From Gelatoporia subvermispora B (taxonomy: Eukaryota > Basidiomycota > Agaricomycetes > Polyporales > Gelatoporiaceae), in contig KB445794.1 of NCBI GenBank assembly GCA_000320605.2, positions 298,844 through 362,843 on the forward strand: a DNA stretch of 64,000 nt, in the 5' to 3' direction. Below are positions 35,391-47,032 of the stretch, in pieces; within the stretch, counting starts at the first letter, position 1; every line of letters starts with the position of its first letter. The position numbers and the translations under genes were made by a program. The notes beneath the pieces are model-generated. The model saw only the letters and a program-made list of their open reading frames with translations. It was not told where the DNA came from and searched no databases.

Positions 35391-35830
35391 GGCATGATTC
35401 TGGTAGAGAGCGAGTTCTAGACCACGTATACTGTCAGCCCTCGAAACTAAATCTTGCACTCTAGACAAGGAATACGATACATCACGCTGTATTTGCTTCG
35501 ACCACGTTACTGCCGAGACACGCTTCGGCAGCGAGGGCATCCTCCAACTCACCCACAACCGCAGCACAGAGTTTGACCCTATAAAGGGTACGCCTCCGTA
35601 TGGTGTCGACAAAGCCTGCGAACACCTTGAGAGCCTCAGGGTGAAGCTCCAGAAGCGCCCGTCTGATGGCAAGGTGAGGCGCATCGCTTTCATCTTCGAG
35701 CGTGGTGGGTATGTACATGGCCGCTTATGACCAGTTATATGCGCTTATAAATCGAAACACATCCAGGTACTGGGTCAAGGTCCTCAAGGGGCAGTTCCCT
35801 TCGTCAGATGGCGGGTAATGAAACACATGA
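35391..35830 (+). pseudogene. broken duplicate of glyoxalase I
   Basis: This is a partial copy of GLO1 on the opposite strand, about 20 kb away. Similarity starts in the GGCATGA..CTGGTAGAGAG segment (exon 3 in GLO1), passes through the intron-3 acceptor (CTCTAG then ACAAGGAATACGAT) and continues through AETRFG, GILQLTHN, VDKACE, QKRPSDGK and RRIAFI. It also keeps the last intron (GGGTATGT to CATCCAG) before YWVKVLKGQFPS, and similarity runs a few bases past the GLO1 stop. It therefore came from genomic DNA, not from mRNA. The N-terminal exons are missing. Two in-frame deletions remove GDN after FDH and about 16 residues, including the GFGHIA segment with a metal-ligand His. The DPDG motif reads ERGG. 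The product could not be an active glyoxalase. Confidence 0.85.
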
Positions 35831-36850
35831 GAAGGGTTCGACACGCGTTGTACGCTTAATTGCAGACCAGCAAATTCATCTCCGATATAGCCAAGCTATA
35901 TCGCTCTCGCACATTGCACTGCATTAGCATAACCGTTCTTTAGACAGCCTTGAGAAACGCCGGGCGCAGCGGAGGTAACGAAGCCCCGCGTAGGAGTTGG
36001 CAAGCTAAGTAACATTATGCACCCCGGCAGAGCGTACGAGCATACCGATGTGCCACTGGACCTCCGTCGAGAGCAACTGGGTGGTTGACATAGGCGTAAG
36101 CTACGTGAAGCAACGCAATATGAGGTGTGTTTATTAGGCATCAGCTGAACATTCTGCACTGCGGGTAGAGCGAAGTTTCGACGTCTCCCACGAAATGATT
36201 TCCGCTGTGGCGCGCGATTAATCTTTTGGGAACAGAAGCAAGACCGTACCTCGATTGGCGGTCGATTCATATATTTGGAAGTGGCTTACAATAACCGGAA
36301 GCTGTCCCAGAGAACATTGATAATGGCCTCTTACATGTACGATTAGGACCTTTGAGCGGCATCTAATGGATCGCTGACCTGCTGCATTCAATCATCATGC
36401 CGCGTCGTCTTCCTTCATGAATAGATATACACCATACGACCCATAGGAACGGTCAGAGACCGCTGCGAGGTTTACTCCGTCAAGAACTCGTATGTATTAT
36501 CGATAAGGCGTGAAGATCGCTTCATCCCAGCAATGGGAGACAAGGTAATGCAGGAAATCGTGTCCTCCATTTGCTTCAGGATAAGCCGACTTAGCCATTA
36601 GAACCAAATGTTCAGACATTCTTACAGTCTGCTCGATAAAACGTCGGAAGATTAGCATTAAGCCGGTGGGCACACACACTATATCCGCGCACAATCAAAC
36701 AAGCGCTGAATCGGTGGTTGAGATGTGGATCATGTCTTGCGTATGCGCAACCCCCCTTCCCTATCCCACCACAAGCTGACGAAGGGTGTAAGTAAAGATT
36801 GTGCACAATGACTTGCAAGGCCTCTATAGCTGACCAGAACGTTCAAGGAA
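35831..36850. other. intergenic
   Basis: No supported gene. A minus-strand frame of 124 codons at 35896-36270 has no recognisable feature. Confidence 0.4.
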
Positions 36851-38099
36851 ATGGAGGAGATGGACCCCGAGATGGCCGTCCGCTTGTCATCGCTATACAA
36901 CACGATGCCAATTTGTGCCTTCAATGAGTACCCCGACGAAATCACACAGGGTACTAATTTCGGCGAGGCTCCTGTGAGTGCGCAGGATGATTCGGTCAAT
37001 ACATTGGACTGAACATTGTGTGGCATGATGACGACAGCTGGCTCGCTTCGCATCTCAGTATATAGATCGTACTGAACAACAAGAATTGTGGACTGCACCA
37101 GCATAGCGAGGAGGCAATAGAGTCAACATCTCGCTGCAGCAGGTGAGTTCCAATTTTCCGTCGTCCAGTAGCCATCACTGAGATCACGTATGAAGCACCT
37201 GAGCGAAAATGAATACCAACACTGGGGCCCCACTGCTGGAAGCCACCATGTCAATGACACTCCAGTGATGCATACTATGTACGAATGGAATACTAGTGAG
37301 TCATTGCGACAAACACTGGCTCCGGTTACAGCACTAACTCGCGCTGCCAGATGCCAGCGAAGTACTGCCCATTGAGTATTCTGTAGGCACCGCTATACGA
37401 ACCCAGCAAGCCTACGCGCCGGAGTCTAGCCCTCAGATTCATTACACGGCACCACATATGCCATGTATGCAGTATGAAGCTGCGCCTCCGGTGCAATCAA
37501 GCCAGACCACATGGCATGGTTAGGATACCATGCAAGGGTACCAGACAGACCCATATGCGACCAACTACGCATCAGGTCCGCTGGGACCCCTGCAGGGTGA
37601 TATCGATGGACATCAACCACGCCGACAGGTCTATGCTCAAACACAGGATGCATATGGCCTGATACCAGTGGCTACCACGGCACTTCGACAGGACTAGCCT
37701 ACGGGGCACCTGGCGACACTCATGCCCTTGGGTCCTCAGGTGTACCGTGGGTCAATAACGGCAAGCCTGCCGTCCGCACCACTGGCTCATACACACATGG
37801 CGTTCCGAGTGGACGCATCTGATTACCAGCGCCCGGTAGCGAAGGCGAAGCAGCCGCGCAAGAGGCCTAAGTCGGTGCTAAAGAAGACCGGAGGGCTCGC
37901 CTGCCTGTTTTGCAATAGCCAGGGCGACAGGTGTGAAGGCCATTTTGGGAGCCGCTGCCAGTGAGTAACTTCCATGAGTTGTCTGGGTCTCGGTGCGGTG
38001 AGGAGAGCAGGGGGTCGTACACTTGAGCCATGTCAAACCGTACGCGGGCGCAGTGCTGCGACCTCGTGCTCTCGTCGTCCTGTCTTATATGTAGAATGA
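36851..38099 (+). CDS. putative protein with C-terminal zinc-cluster-like motif
   Basis: This is a tentative eight-exon model: 36851-36973, 37066-37142, 37183-37295, 37351-37464, 37537-37596, 37692-37739, 37810-37960 and 38054-38099. It gives 243 residues. Each junction has a GT donor and AG acceptor, but several were chosen to keep the frame open, so the model is partly circular. The product is Tyr/Pro/Gly/Gln-rich and likely disordered. Near the end it has a basic run (KAKQPRKRPKSVLKK), then ACLFC, RC, RC and SCSRR. That recalls a class of basidiomycete proteins ending in an ACLFC-type Cys cluster with a CxxCxRR tail, thought to be DNA-binding. The usual residues between the cysteines (RxRKIxC) are not kept, so the copy may be diverging or decaying. 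Confidence 0.35.
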
Positions 38100-39869
38100 G
38101 GCACATGGTATGCGAGCTTTGTCGGGATCTCGGGACCAGCCACTTCCGGCTCGGACGTGCTCCCGGAGAATCGTCGCCACCTTATGTCTTGCATTGTGTG
38201 GCGGGAAGCTTATAGCAGCATGCTGACGGATATCCCGGTGTCATAGACTCCGTGAGAAGAGGCATCAGATATGCATTTACGTCCGCTCCCTGAAGAGTTC
38301 GACGGTCAGCAACGGGTTTCTTCCAGGGTTTGAACCGTATGTGATTTGGCACAAGGGACTGGCAGTAGATAGGTTGCCCAGAGAACCAGACGTTACGCCT
38401 CTGGTCGCACGCAAGCTGCGTATGTACGCGATGTCGGAGCGATTCGATGCGATCTACCGTACCGGGTGGGAATGCTTCATTGTGTACTGAATGTCTGTCA
38501 CGAGTCCTGCTTGCTTTCGCTGGAATTGGATAATAGTCTTCAATCTGATATTCTTTGTTCGCAAGAGACTGCTGCATTGTACTAGATGTCGTGCTGCTTG
38601 GGCTTCTGCGACATGGTTCGACCTCAAGACGCCATCAGTGGGCTATGCAAGACATTCGCAGAGAACGGTCAAGACGCATAGATTTTCGGGAAGCTGTGGG
38701 TTAGTCGACTAGTAGTTGAGGAGGCTCATCGATGAGTCCCGAGATGGTGGTCGAGTGCAAACGTCTGCGGCGCGGCGTGTCTCGTCTCGTTTCGTCTCGT
38801 CTCGTCTCATCTCGCCCCGCCCCCTTCTTCCGCTTCTCACACCCACCCCGTCGCATTTCTACTGATCTCGAATTTATCTGAGCTTCGGGTGTCGCACTCT
38901 TCCAGATAGGCAACGTTTCTCTCTGTCTCTTTCGCGCTCGTGCTTCGACAAGTCCGCCTTGTGGGCCTGCGCACCCGGAAATTCTGCTTGGATGCTACTG
39001 CCCTGCATATTTATTCCACATATCTTCCTCGAGTGGTTAGAGGCACCAAGGCATGAACCCCAGCTTCTCGCGAGATGGCACCTTACCCGAGAGGACGTTA
39101 TCAGAGGCCACTCCCGCATTGAAGTCAGCCGCCCATCGGATGATCTGGCAGAACTGTAGTTTGGACGTGGATCGTTCGAAGGGAATTTTGACGAGCTACT
39201 TGCAGGTGAGTAGCTTGCAAAGGCTGTTTCATTTGTTGCCTGCAGCGTGAATACCTCCCTATGCTAGTTGCAGTTGCAAGTACTACATCTTCCCTCGTAC
39301 ATTCAAATTTCAGACTCGACTCGATGATACCCGCCTTGGTCTCCCTTGGCGTCAGTCCTTGGGGTAACACCAAGGGGATCTACTTCTAGACTATGCGTGG
39401 AAATAGATCAGGTGGGTGGAGGGTAGGCGCGGGCAGAAGTATGCGTTGGGGATGACCGAAGTGCACTCGAAGTATGGACGAAAAGCACCCTGCGGTGAGC
39501 AAATGGGACTAGAGGTACACGGAAAAGTAAGATCTACTGGATCAAGAGCACGTAAAATGCAATCCCATTTGAGACGTCGATCATCAAATGTTGTACCGAG
39601 CAGCTCGTGCATCTCCCAGAAAGGAGTGAACTCCAGACATGATTGCGCTGTTGTCCCCGTTACGTTATTGTATGGATATACTTTTGCACTTCGCGAATGG
39701 CATTTCGAACGTCAATAAGGCACAAATCCCTCCAGTGTGATTGCGTTGTATCAGATTCTTCCATTGTAGTAAGGGTATACATGTGATCTAGATGACACGT
39801 GTGAGTTTTAGCGGCACCTCCAGGGCCAGACATACATAACTCACAGGGTATAGAGTGCCAAGCGAAATG
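38100..39869. other. 1.8 kb without a recognised gene
   Basis: Only short frames were seen. It contains the TCTCG microsatellite listed separately, and a CT-rich stretch around 38810-38950 on the plus strand. Confidence 0.4.
38780..38814. repeat. TCTCG pentanucleotide microsatellite
   Basis: About seven tandem TCTCG units with two single-base variants (TTTCG and TCTCA) lie in non-coding sequence. Confidence 0.85.
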
Positions 39870-40809
39870 TCAGTCATATCCTAGCTTCAGGCGCTCTGCC
39901 TTGTCTTTCTCTAACTTCATCACTTCATCTTCTGCATGGCCGATAGTGTCGTCCCAGGCTACAAACAGCTGCGATAACGCATCAACCTACAAATGGACAT
40001 TAGTACCCTTCGTATATAACTCTGCGCGCAACGTACCTGCGTCGCATACCGGTCCATCAGACCACCGATACGTTTCTCAAGTTCCGCCGCCTTCTCAAGG
40101 TCCTCCCGGTGCGCCTGCATGAGCGCGTCCATTCGCGGTTCTAGGGCTTTATAGTCCGCGAGCTTTCCTGCGCCCGTTACCCCTTTGCTGTCAAGGGCAT
40201 GAATATCACGCAGGTCGCGGTCTGCCGCGCGAATGTCTGGTTCCATCTCTGTCAGGAGCGCCTCGAGCTCACTCGGAGACATATTCTCGTACGCGGGCGG
40301 GGCGGTGGGGATTGTTCCGGAGAGCGCAAACGCAGGCGTGAGTAGGTTTTCATGCTGGTCATCTGAGGGAAGAGGTTTGTCTTAATATTCATATACTGGC
40401 GAAGTGAAGACGAGTACGCACAGTGTTCCATGAACTTTCGCAGCCCCTCATTCCCTTGTACTATTGTGTCAACTTTCCGTTGCAGCTCCTCCGTCCGCCG
40501 TGTGAGCGTATCCGCCTCCTTGAGCGCCGCGTGCGCTTTCGCAGTATCCTTACTATTCTCTGGGCTCGCGCCAAATAACAGAGTCTCAAGCCACCTGAGC
40601 CTAAGGTCCAGTGAGAGCACAGGTGGTATTGATGGCGGGGTCTCGATGGGTCTCGGCTCGTCGTGTAAGTCGAAGTCGAGGTCGTGGAAGCTGCTCATGA
40701 CGGACGGCGAGATGTTTGGTGGAGGGGAGGATGGCGGCGACGAAGACGACGATAGCAGGCGCTGTCGCCGGACATCACCGAGAAATACACTGCCAACTGG
40801 TTTTGCCAT
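39870..40809 (-). CDS. probable dynactin subunit p24 (DCTN3-like)
   Basis: Exons are 40809-40422, 40362-40037 and 39986-39870, together 831 nt and 276 residues. The protein is mostly alpha-helical and coiled coil. Features that recall the p24 (DCTN3, Ro-10) shoulder subunit of dynactin are an early RLRWLETLLFG block, the heptad-rich LTRRTEELQRKVDTIVQGN, a central ENLL..AF segment and a C-terminal SQLFVAWDDTI, close to the family's KQFVQWDE. Dynactin links dynein to cargo and is needed for nuclear migration in hyphae. The p24 family diverges fast, so this rests on a few short blocks. A generic coiled-coil protein is the alternative. About 70 residues of Ser/Pro-rich sequence precede the first block; M at residue 39 (SSFHDLDFDL) is a possible alternative start. 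Confidence 0.55.
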
Positions 40810-41662
40810 TCACTGCGAGGACTTGGGAATAGTGATGACCCTAGGCCGCGACGAGAAAGTGGGGTACACCGTACAGCAGACCGAGGTGATCGAGGTCGCC
40901 GGCGCCTTGTGTACGACGCGCTCGGTACGTGCCTGCTTGCCAAAAAGGAAAGTGTGAGAAAGTGTTGGTGCCCCCGCAGGCGCGCGCCTCCACTCCTCGA
41001 GCTGTTTCCGTATCATCTCGGCGAGATAGTACTCGTCTATTCTGAAGTATGGCCCTTGGTATCTTCCAGAACAGCATGTTTCATATGCAATCCCCTTATG
41101 AATGAAAACCTCCCTCTGCAGAGTGTTTCGGACCGTCTGCATAGCAGTGCGCTGCTTTTGTCGGTGAATGCCGTTATTTATAGAACTTGGAAGCGGAAAG
41201 CAGCTGTCCTGAATGGCAGTCGAAAAGCGGGCGGATGCATGCCATAACCAATGACCGAATCTATACCGGTATCTCAATACCTCAACGCTGCCAAGACTAG
41301 AACTCGCTTCACTGTCCTTGTTCGTACCTTAGTGAAACGAACAGCAGATTTGCGGGCACTGACTCGGATCGGTGAAATCACGCTTCCACGCTTCCAAGAA
41401 GATTGCGCCATTGCAGATCATTTCTTCGTATTGGATGCACAAGACCGAAGGTTTACGAATCAAAGCGCTCTGCTGCACTCTTAGTAACTACTCTCGCCCG
41501 CTGAGTAAGACAGGTCACGATTGATCGTAAATTGTCAATATTCAAATTCGAAATTGTGATCATATATCATAAGACCTCCTCAGTCAAGCTCCGTACCGTG
41601 ATCCTCTGCGATCCTCACATTACCTCATCCTTTTGTGATTCAATTCGAGCAACTATCACTCG
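40810..41662. promoter_or_regulatory. divergent promoter region
   Basis: This is the 853-bp region between the divergent p24-like and reductase start codons. A minus-strand frame (40810-41277) covers half of it, but its stop abuts the p24-like ATG and no domain is visible, so it is taken as chance. No specific operator was identified. Confidence 0.35.
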
Positions 41663-42996
41663 ATGTCTCAACTGGCCTTGCTTTACGAGTGTAGGCTGGT
41701 TTTTACTAGTTATGAATGCTAGTGACTCTTTCTTAGCCAAGGTACCTAACCTTAGACAGCGAATTGGCCGGCGCCCAGTTCCTGAGCCCAAGTCAGGTCA
41801 AGTCCAGGTTAAGATTCATTCTACCGCCGTAAATCCCGTGGATTGGAAAGTGAGATGTGAGATTGACTTCGCCTCAGTGTAGAAATGTTGACCAGACTCG
41901 TGGTCAGATATATGACTTCGGCTTGTTCGTAACTGAGTTCCCCACGGTCCTTGGTACCGATGCTGCTGGAGAGGTCACCAAAGTCGCTCCAGATGTCACC
42001 AAATACAAGGTCGGCGATCGCATCATCTACCAAGGACAGTACAACAGCCAAGGAGACCCGAGCAATGGAGACAAGGCGACCTTCCAGCAGTATGGAGTAG
42101 CTGACGCAGATCTGGCAGCTAAGGTAAGGCGATACGTTGTGATAACTTATGTCGATATGCTGGAGGTATCCCTCTAGATTCCTGACAATTTAGCTTATGA
42201 TGTCGCGAGCACCATCCCTGTCGCTGCAGTGACTGCCGCCGCAGCTCTGTATGATCTTTCCTTGGGGTTCAAAGCTCCCTGGGTTCCTGGGGGCGAAGAT
42301 TTCTACAAAGGCGAAACTCTCGCCGTGTTAGGTGGTAGCTCCTCTGTTGGAGCATACGGTACAGCATTTCGCGAAGCCTATATGTTGTTGCGAATGTTGA
42401 TCGGGTGGCTTGAAGCCATTCAGCTTGCCGTACTTTCGGGATTCCGTGTTATCACGACTGCTTCATCACGGCACTCCGCCTACCTGCAGTCGCTCGGCGC
42501 CTCAGTTGTGATTGATCGATCCTCACTGACGGTCGTAGCGGACATCGTTGGTGCCGCTGGAGCGGCAGTCAAGTACGTCGTCGATGCCATCTCCCTTCCC
42601 GACACCCTCAGTCAGGCGGCGCAAGTCCTTCAACCCGAAGGGAAGCTGGCCATAGTACTTCGAGCATCCGACGAAGCTTTGGCACCTGCACGCCAGAAGA
42701 ATGTCAAAATTGTGAGCGTGCATGGAGCGTCTCATTTGTATCCTGAGTTCAAGTGCGTCGTCTGGAATGCTATCTCACTTGATAAATGCTGATACGATAC
42801 TGCCACTCACAGCCGTGGTTTATGGGCTGCCATACCGAAATACCTTGAGCGCGGAGTATTGAAGCCGAACATACCGCGTGTCCTTCCAGGCGGGTTGAAC
42901 GCGTGGCAGGACGCGTATGCCTTACATAGAGAAGGGAAGGTCAGCGGGGAGAAGATCGTGTTTAGACCTCACGAGACCATTGAGCTTGCTAAATGA
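41663..42996 (+). CDS. zinc-type alcohol dehydrogenase-like / enoyl reductase (ToxD-like)
   Basis: This is a medium-chain dehydrogenase/reductase of 352 residues, probably an NADPH-dependent quinone or enoyl reductase. Exons are 41663-41690, 41737-41849, 41908-42123, 42178-42358, 42416-42752 and 42813-42996; the sum is 1059 nt. Using the ATG at 41663 and a 46-nt first intron gives the family-like start MSQLALLYESK; the ATG at 41712 would lose that. Motifs: KIHSTAVNPVDWK, EFPTVLGTDAAGEV, the cofactor-loop segment LAVLGGSSSVGAYAIQLA, and VDAISLPDTL. The structural and catalytic zinc ligands of true alcohol dehydrogenases are absent, as usual in the quinone reductase/trans-enoyl reductase branch. 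Physiological substrate unknown. Such genes are numerous in basidiomycetes and often stress- or xenobiotic-linked. Confidence 0.88.
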
Positions 42997-43394
42997 TACT
43001 ACAATGTTGGACCTCATATCATCTGGAATCTTCTTGATAAAACCTGCATGATATACTCGGCATGTATCACTTTCAGATCAGACTCTTATCTGGAGAGGTC
43101 CATTTGACAGCGTGTCACGCTCGTTTCGCGGGGCACCCGATCGGTGACTCCGGCCCTGTTGCGTGACGTCACGCGTCGTGATCGCGGACCTCGTTTGTGC
43201 CGCCGCAAGTTCCAGTTCAATGCGGACCATGTGGACCATTGTTGTCCACAACTGCTGCTGCTGTGGCCTTGAGTGGCAATCGCTTAGTCAGTAGAAATAA
43301 AATATCTACAAAGCCTCGCGATTGTTTCCAGGCTACTTGTACTCCTCCTGCATCGAGACCTCTCTTTGAACCACGTTGAATTGATTCTGCTACA
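42997..43394. other. intergenic, RMT2 upstream
   Basis: A short spacer between two plus-strand genes; nothing coding was recognised. Confidence 0.4.
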
Positions 43395-45170
43395 ATGGAC
43401 TCCGAAGACGGTTTCTATTCAGGCGACATGAACTCAATGTTTATAGGAGAGTAAGTCCGTGGCTAATCTCCGATTGTGGTCTAGTCCATGACCGACATCA
43501 TTCCTAAGTGGCTCAATGGAAGGTTTCATGAATGCTCTGAACGACCTTCCTAGCCAACGACTCCACAACGCCATAAATGGACCCCTTGAGACAATCAAGC
43601 ACCTGGTTTTGGACTGTGGCGCATCTCTTCTGTACCAGGATCCTATAGACTATTGCACTGCGTTGCATCTTGCCGCGGACGCGGGCAGGTCCGAGACAGT
43701 CAAGTGGCTACTCGAGGCCGGTACGCCGTGGGACATAGCCAATAAAATGGATCAAACTGCGGGAGATATAGCTCTTTGTGCGGGATACAAGAAATGCTTC
43801 AAGGCTTTCCTTGAAGGTGCGGTCGAGCAAGGTATGTCATCTTATCCTCTAATCCCCAGGCTGCCCTGACCTATGCTCACGCATCTACGATCTTCACCAG
43901 AATATGGATGGTGGTGGGGTGTCAGAGAGGTCCTCACCCCGGAGAATCGGAACTGGCTAAAAATCGGTTCGCGGAAGCGCAAGTATGACAACACCAATGA
44001 CGACTACCTGAGATCTTGGGTCCTTTACGAAAAGCCGGAACCGCATGACAGCAATACCATCGCAATGATTACCAAGGAGGGCACTGGTGTCATGATGGAA
44101 TGGGAGCGTCCTTTGAGTAAGTAATGCTCCATGGAGTGTGACTTGAGACTGAAATTTGTCGAATTAGTGAAAGAGACAGCACGCTTACTGTGCAAGGACA
44201 TGGGCGAAGGTATCTCGATTTTGAACATTGGCTTCGGCTTAGGCATCGTAAGTCGCTCATCCTCAAACATCTCCATGCTCTAACAGCGACTGGAACAACG
44301 ACTGGAACAACGACTGGAACAACGACTGGAACAACGACTGGAACAACGACTGGAACAACGACTGGAACAACGACTGGAATAGATCGATTCGTACTTCCAA
44401 GAATACGGGCCCGCAAATCATACTATAATCGAGGGGCACCCCCAATGCCTTCAGTATATGCGCAAAAATGGGTGGTACGATAGACCCAACGTCCGCATCC
44501 TGGAAGGCCGCTGGCAAGATTTCATCGGCCCTACTGCTCGCAGGAACGTCAAATGGCCTCCGATCCCGGGAAAGACTGTCAAGGAGTCTCAAGGTTTGGG
44601 GAGATTCGACGTCGTCTATTTCGATACATTCCAGGAAGGATATGTGGGGCATCTGGAAATATTGAAATGCGTCCCTCGTCTCCTGTCGGGCCCCAAAGCC
44701 AAATTTTCTTTCTTTCACGGCCATTCTCGCCGTGATAGATTTGCATACGATGCATGTGACCAATCATTAGCTTCCCATCAGGTCATTAGAACACTGACAT
44801 TGTTTGACAGGTCTACACGATAGTCGCGTCCCGGCATGCGAATGATCTCGGGTTGACCACTGAATGGACAGGTGCGTATGGAATGCATAAGGGCGCAGCT
44901 CCCCTGATTCCTGTCATCAGATTGCTGGATCGACCCAAAGACGATGTGGTACAGTTTAGATGAGCCTGAAACCGGAGACGTAAGCGCATGTTTGCAAATC
45001 CCCCATGTGGTTCTCATGAGCATCATTCTGGGTAGTCGGACGGAGGTCTCTACCCATACAAGATCCCCATCTCAATGCTGGCTCCGACCGTCCCGCGACA
45101 TCATGTCCCAAATTGCGGGTGGGTTGCTCTGCACCAGTATGAAAAGCCTATCCAGGGAGTTTCGACGTAA
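43395..45170 (+). CDS. RMT2: protein arginine N5-methyltransferase Rmt2
   Basis: Rmt2 methylates the delta nitrogen of arginine in ribosomal protein L12 using S-adenosylmethionine. Exons are 43395-43450, 43509-43831, 43901-44116, 44168-44247, 44383-44751, 44811-44871, 44921-44979 and 45036-45170; the sum is 1299 nt, 432 residues, near yeast Rmt2 in length. An N-terminal ankyrin-like region (TALHLAADAGRSETVKWLLEAG) precedes the methyltransferase domain: LNIGFGLGIID (SAM loop), HTIIEGHPQCLQYMRKNGW, LEGRWQDFI, FDVVYFDTFQE and FSFFHG. Intron 4 (44248-44382) carries a 12-bp minisatellite. Intron 5 (44752-44810) appears to use a GC donor (GAT|GCATGT), needed to join AYD to VYTIVA. The C-terminus is less conserved and extends about 30 residues past the usual end. 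Confidence 0.9.
44287..44382. repeat. 12-bp minisatellite in RMT2 intron 4
   Basis: Seven perfect tandem copies of CGACTGGAACAA are followed by an eighth unit that ends CGACTGGAATAG. The two changed bases in the last unit create the TAG splice acceptor of intron 4. In one frame the repeat reads as Thr-Gly-Thr-Thr without a stop, so a gene caller could wrongly include it as a coding repeat. Confidence 0.95.
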
Positions 45171-45443
45171 GGCCGAAGATACTAGATTCCTGCTGACGAC
45201 TTCCAGTTTTGCATCGTGGCTTCTCTTGTTCTTGTAGCGATAACTGGCTCCATGCAGACCTAGCTCTGGCTACTTCGGGCCTCTTCAGCCATTATTGGTT
45301 GATACATACTTTGCTCAGATCATTGGGACGCATTGTATGCGAACGTATCGATTGTGACTGAATAAGAGATCTCAGGTCTTCAGACACCCGAATTTCGGGA
45401 GGGGGGGATCGATGCTACTGAACAAGAGGTTATATATACACCC

Positions 45444-47032
45444 TCAGAACGGCGCGGCATCTGCGATTATCTTCTTATGCTTGTACTGCTTCTTGCCCTC
45501 ACCTGACCCAAACTCGCCCGCAATATGACCCGTTTCGCCCTTGCTGCGGAGCATATACTTGTACGTCACGAGCCCCTCGAGCCCGACCGGCCCGCGCGCG
45601 TGGATCCGGCCAGTGCTGATTCCGACCTCCGTGCCGAATCCGTAACGGAACCCATCCGCGAAGCGTGTGCTCGCATTGACAAAGGTCCCCGCTGAGTCTA
45701 CACCTCTGCAGAACGCTGACGCGGCGTGCTGGTCCTCGGTCACGATACTGTCGGTGTGGTGTGATGAGTGCGAGTTGATGAACTGGATGGCGGCTGCGAG
45801 AGAGGGCTGTGCGGTGACAGAGAGAGTGAGGTTTAGGTGCTCAGTTGAGTAGGATCCAGGGGTGGACGGATGTACGTGGGTAGAGAGGTTGGCGGGAGGC
45901 GGTGAGAGGGAAGAGAGCGCGAAGAGTGTTGGGGGATCGCACAGCAGTTGCACGTCTGCCGCAAGCAGAGCCTTGGCTACAGCAGGCCAAATAGTCGGAA
46001 GGAGGCTCTCATGGACAACGAGAGTCTCTGCTGCATTGCAAGCGGCTGGGTAATCCGTCTATAGTACGAAGTGGGCCGTTAGGACTGGGATGCCATCTGA
46101 ATGAACATAGAATTCTTGACCTTCGAGTCCAGCACTACCCGAACCGCCTTCTGCAGATCCGCACTCTCGTCCAGATATACTGAGCATAGACCGTCTGCGT
46201 GGCCCATGACAGGGATTCGTGTACTGTTTTGGATGTTGCGCACGAGACTGTTACTTCCTCGGGGGATGACGAGGTCGATATAACGGTCAAGCTGAAGCAG
46301 TGCCGAAACTTCAGCACGAGTCTGGATAGCTTGGATATATGTGCTTGGTATTGATGTCTTCGACAGGGCAGCTTGTATCGCTTTTGAGACGAGTTGTGCT
46401 GTTTCGTTCGATTCCTTACCACCCTTCAGGATTGCGGCGTTCCCTGTTGAGTATCAGATTTACCGTACGCAAAATCTACAAGACGGAACATGCCTGATTT
46501 GATAGCTAAAGCAGCAATATTGACAACTACTTCCGGACGGGCCTCGAAGATCACTAGGAGAACACCGATGGGGCAAGAGACACGGTAGAGCTCGAGTTCG
46601 TCGTCTAGCTCCGAGGCGTAGCTGACTTTGCCAGTAGGATCCGGAAGTTTAGCGACATCAGTGATACCCTGGAGCATAGAGTCCCACTTGTCGCCTTTGG
46701 TGAGATCGAGCCTTTTCAGCAATGCGCTCGACATCCGGCCCGCATCGACTTCCAGTTGTGCAGCCTAAGGGTTCGTTTGAGTGGTGGTGGTGGTCAATCG
46801 CGGCAGAAGGACTGGTGAGAATGGGACGTCTACTCAAGAACGAGTACTGGCGATGTGTAAGTACCTGGAGATCTTTCCGGTTTGCGGCTAGAACATCCTC
46901 TTTCGCTGTCTCTAGTTCGGCTCGGATGGCATACAGTGCCTTGACGCGTTCTGAAGGTGGTATCAGCTGAGACGCCTCAAAGGCCGCCTTTGCAGCCTTT
47001 GCAATATCTTCTGCCGGGTTTTGACTGCTCAT
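45444..47032 (-). CDS. PRO2: gamma-glutamyl phosphate reductase
   Basis: Pro2 reduces gamma-glutamyl phosphate to glutamate semialdehyde with NADPH, the second step of proline synthesis. Exons are 47032-46865, 46764-46494, 46443-46121 and 46058-45444: 1377 nt, 458 residues, the usual size. Signatures include CPIGVLLVIFEARPEV near the N-terminus, NAAILKGGKE, LVIPRGSNSLV, IPVMGHADGLC, the catalytic Cys in DYPAACNAAETLVVH, and the end TEVGISTGRIHARGPVGLEGLVTYKY. Intron 2 (46493-46444, 50 nt) begins GCATGT after TCAG; the next GT donor gives the wrong frame, so a GC-AG intron is inferred. The partner kinase gene (PRO1) is not in the window. Confidence 0.94.

Noticed and set aside
37500..37820. 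Apparent nonsense codon and frameshifts suggesting a pseudogene
   Set aside because: Plausible GT-AG introns remove the stop and restore the frame, so decay is not required, although it is not excluded.
40810..41277. 155-codon minus-strand frame next to the p24-like gene
   Set aside because: Its stop abuts the p24-like start codon, it has no recognisable domain, and it lies in a divergent promoter region.
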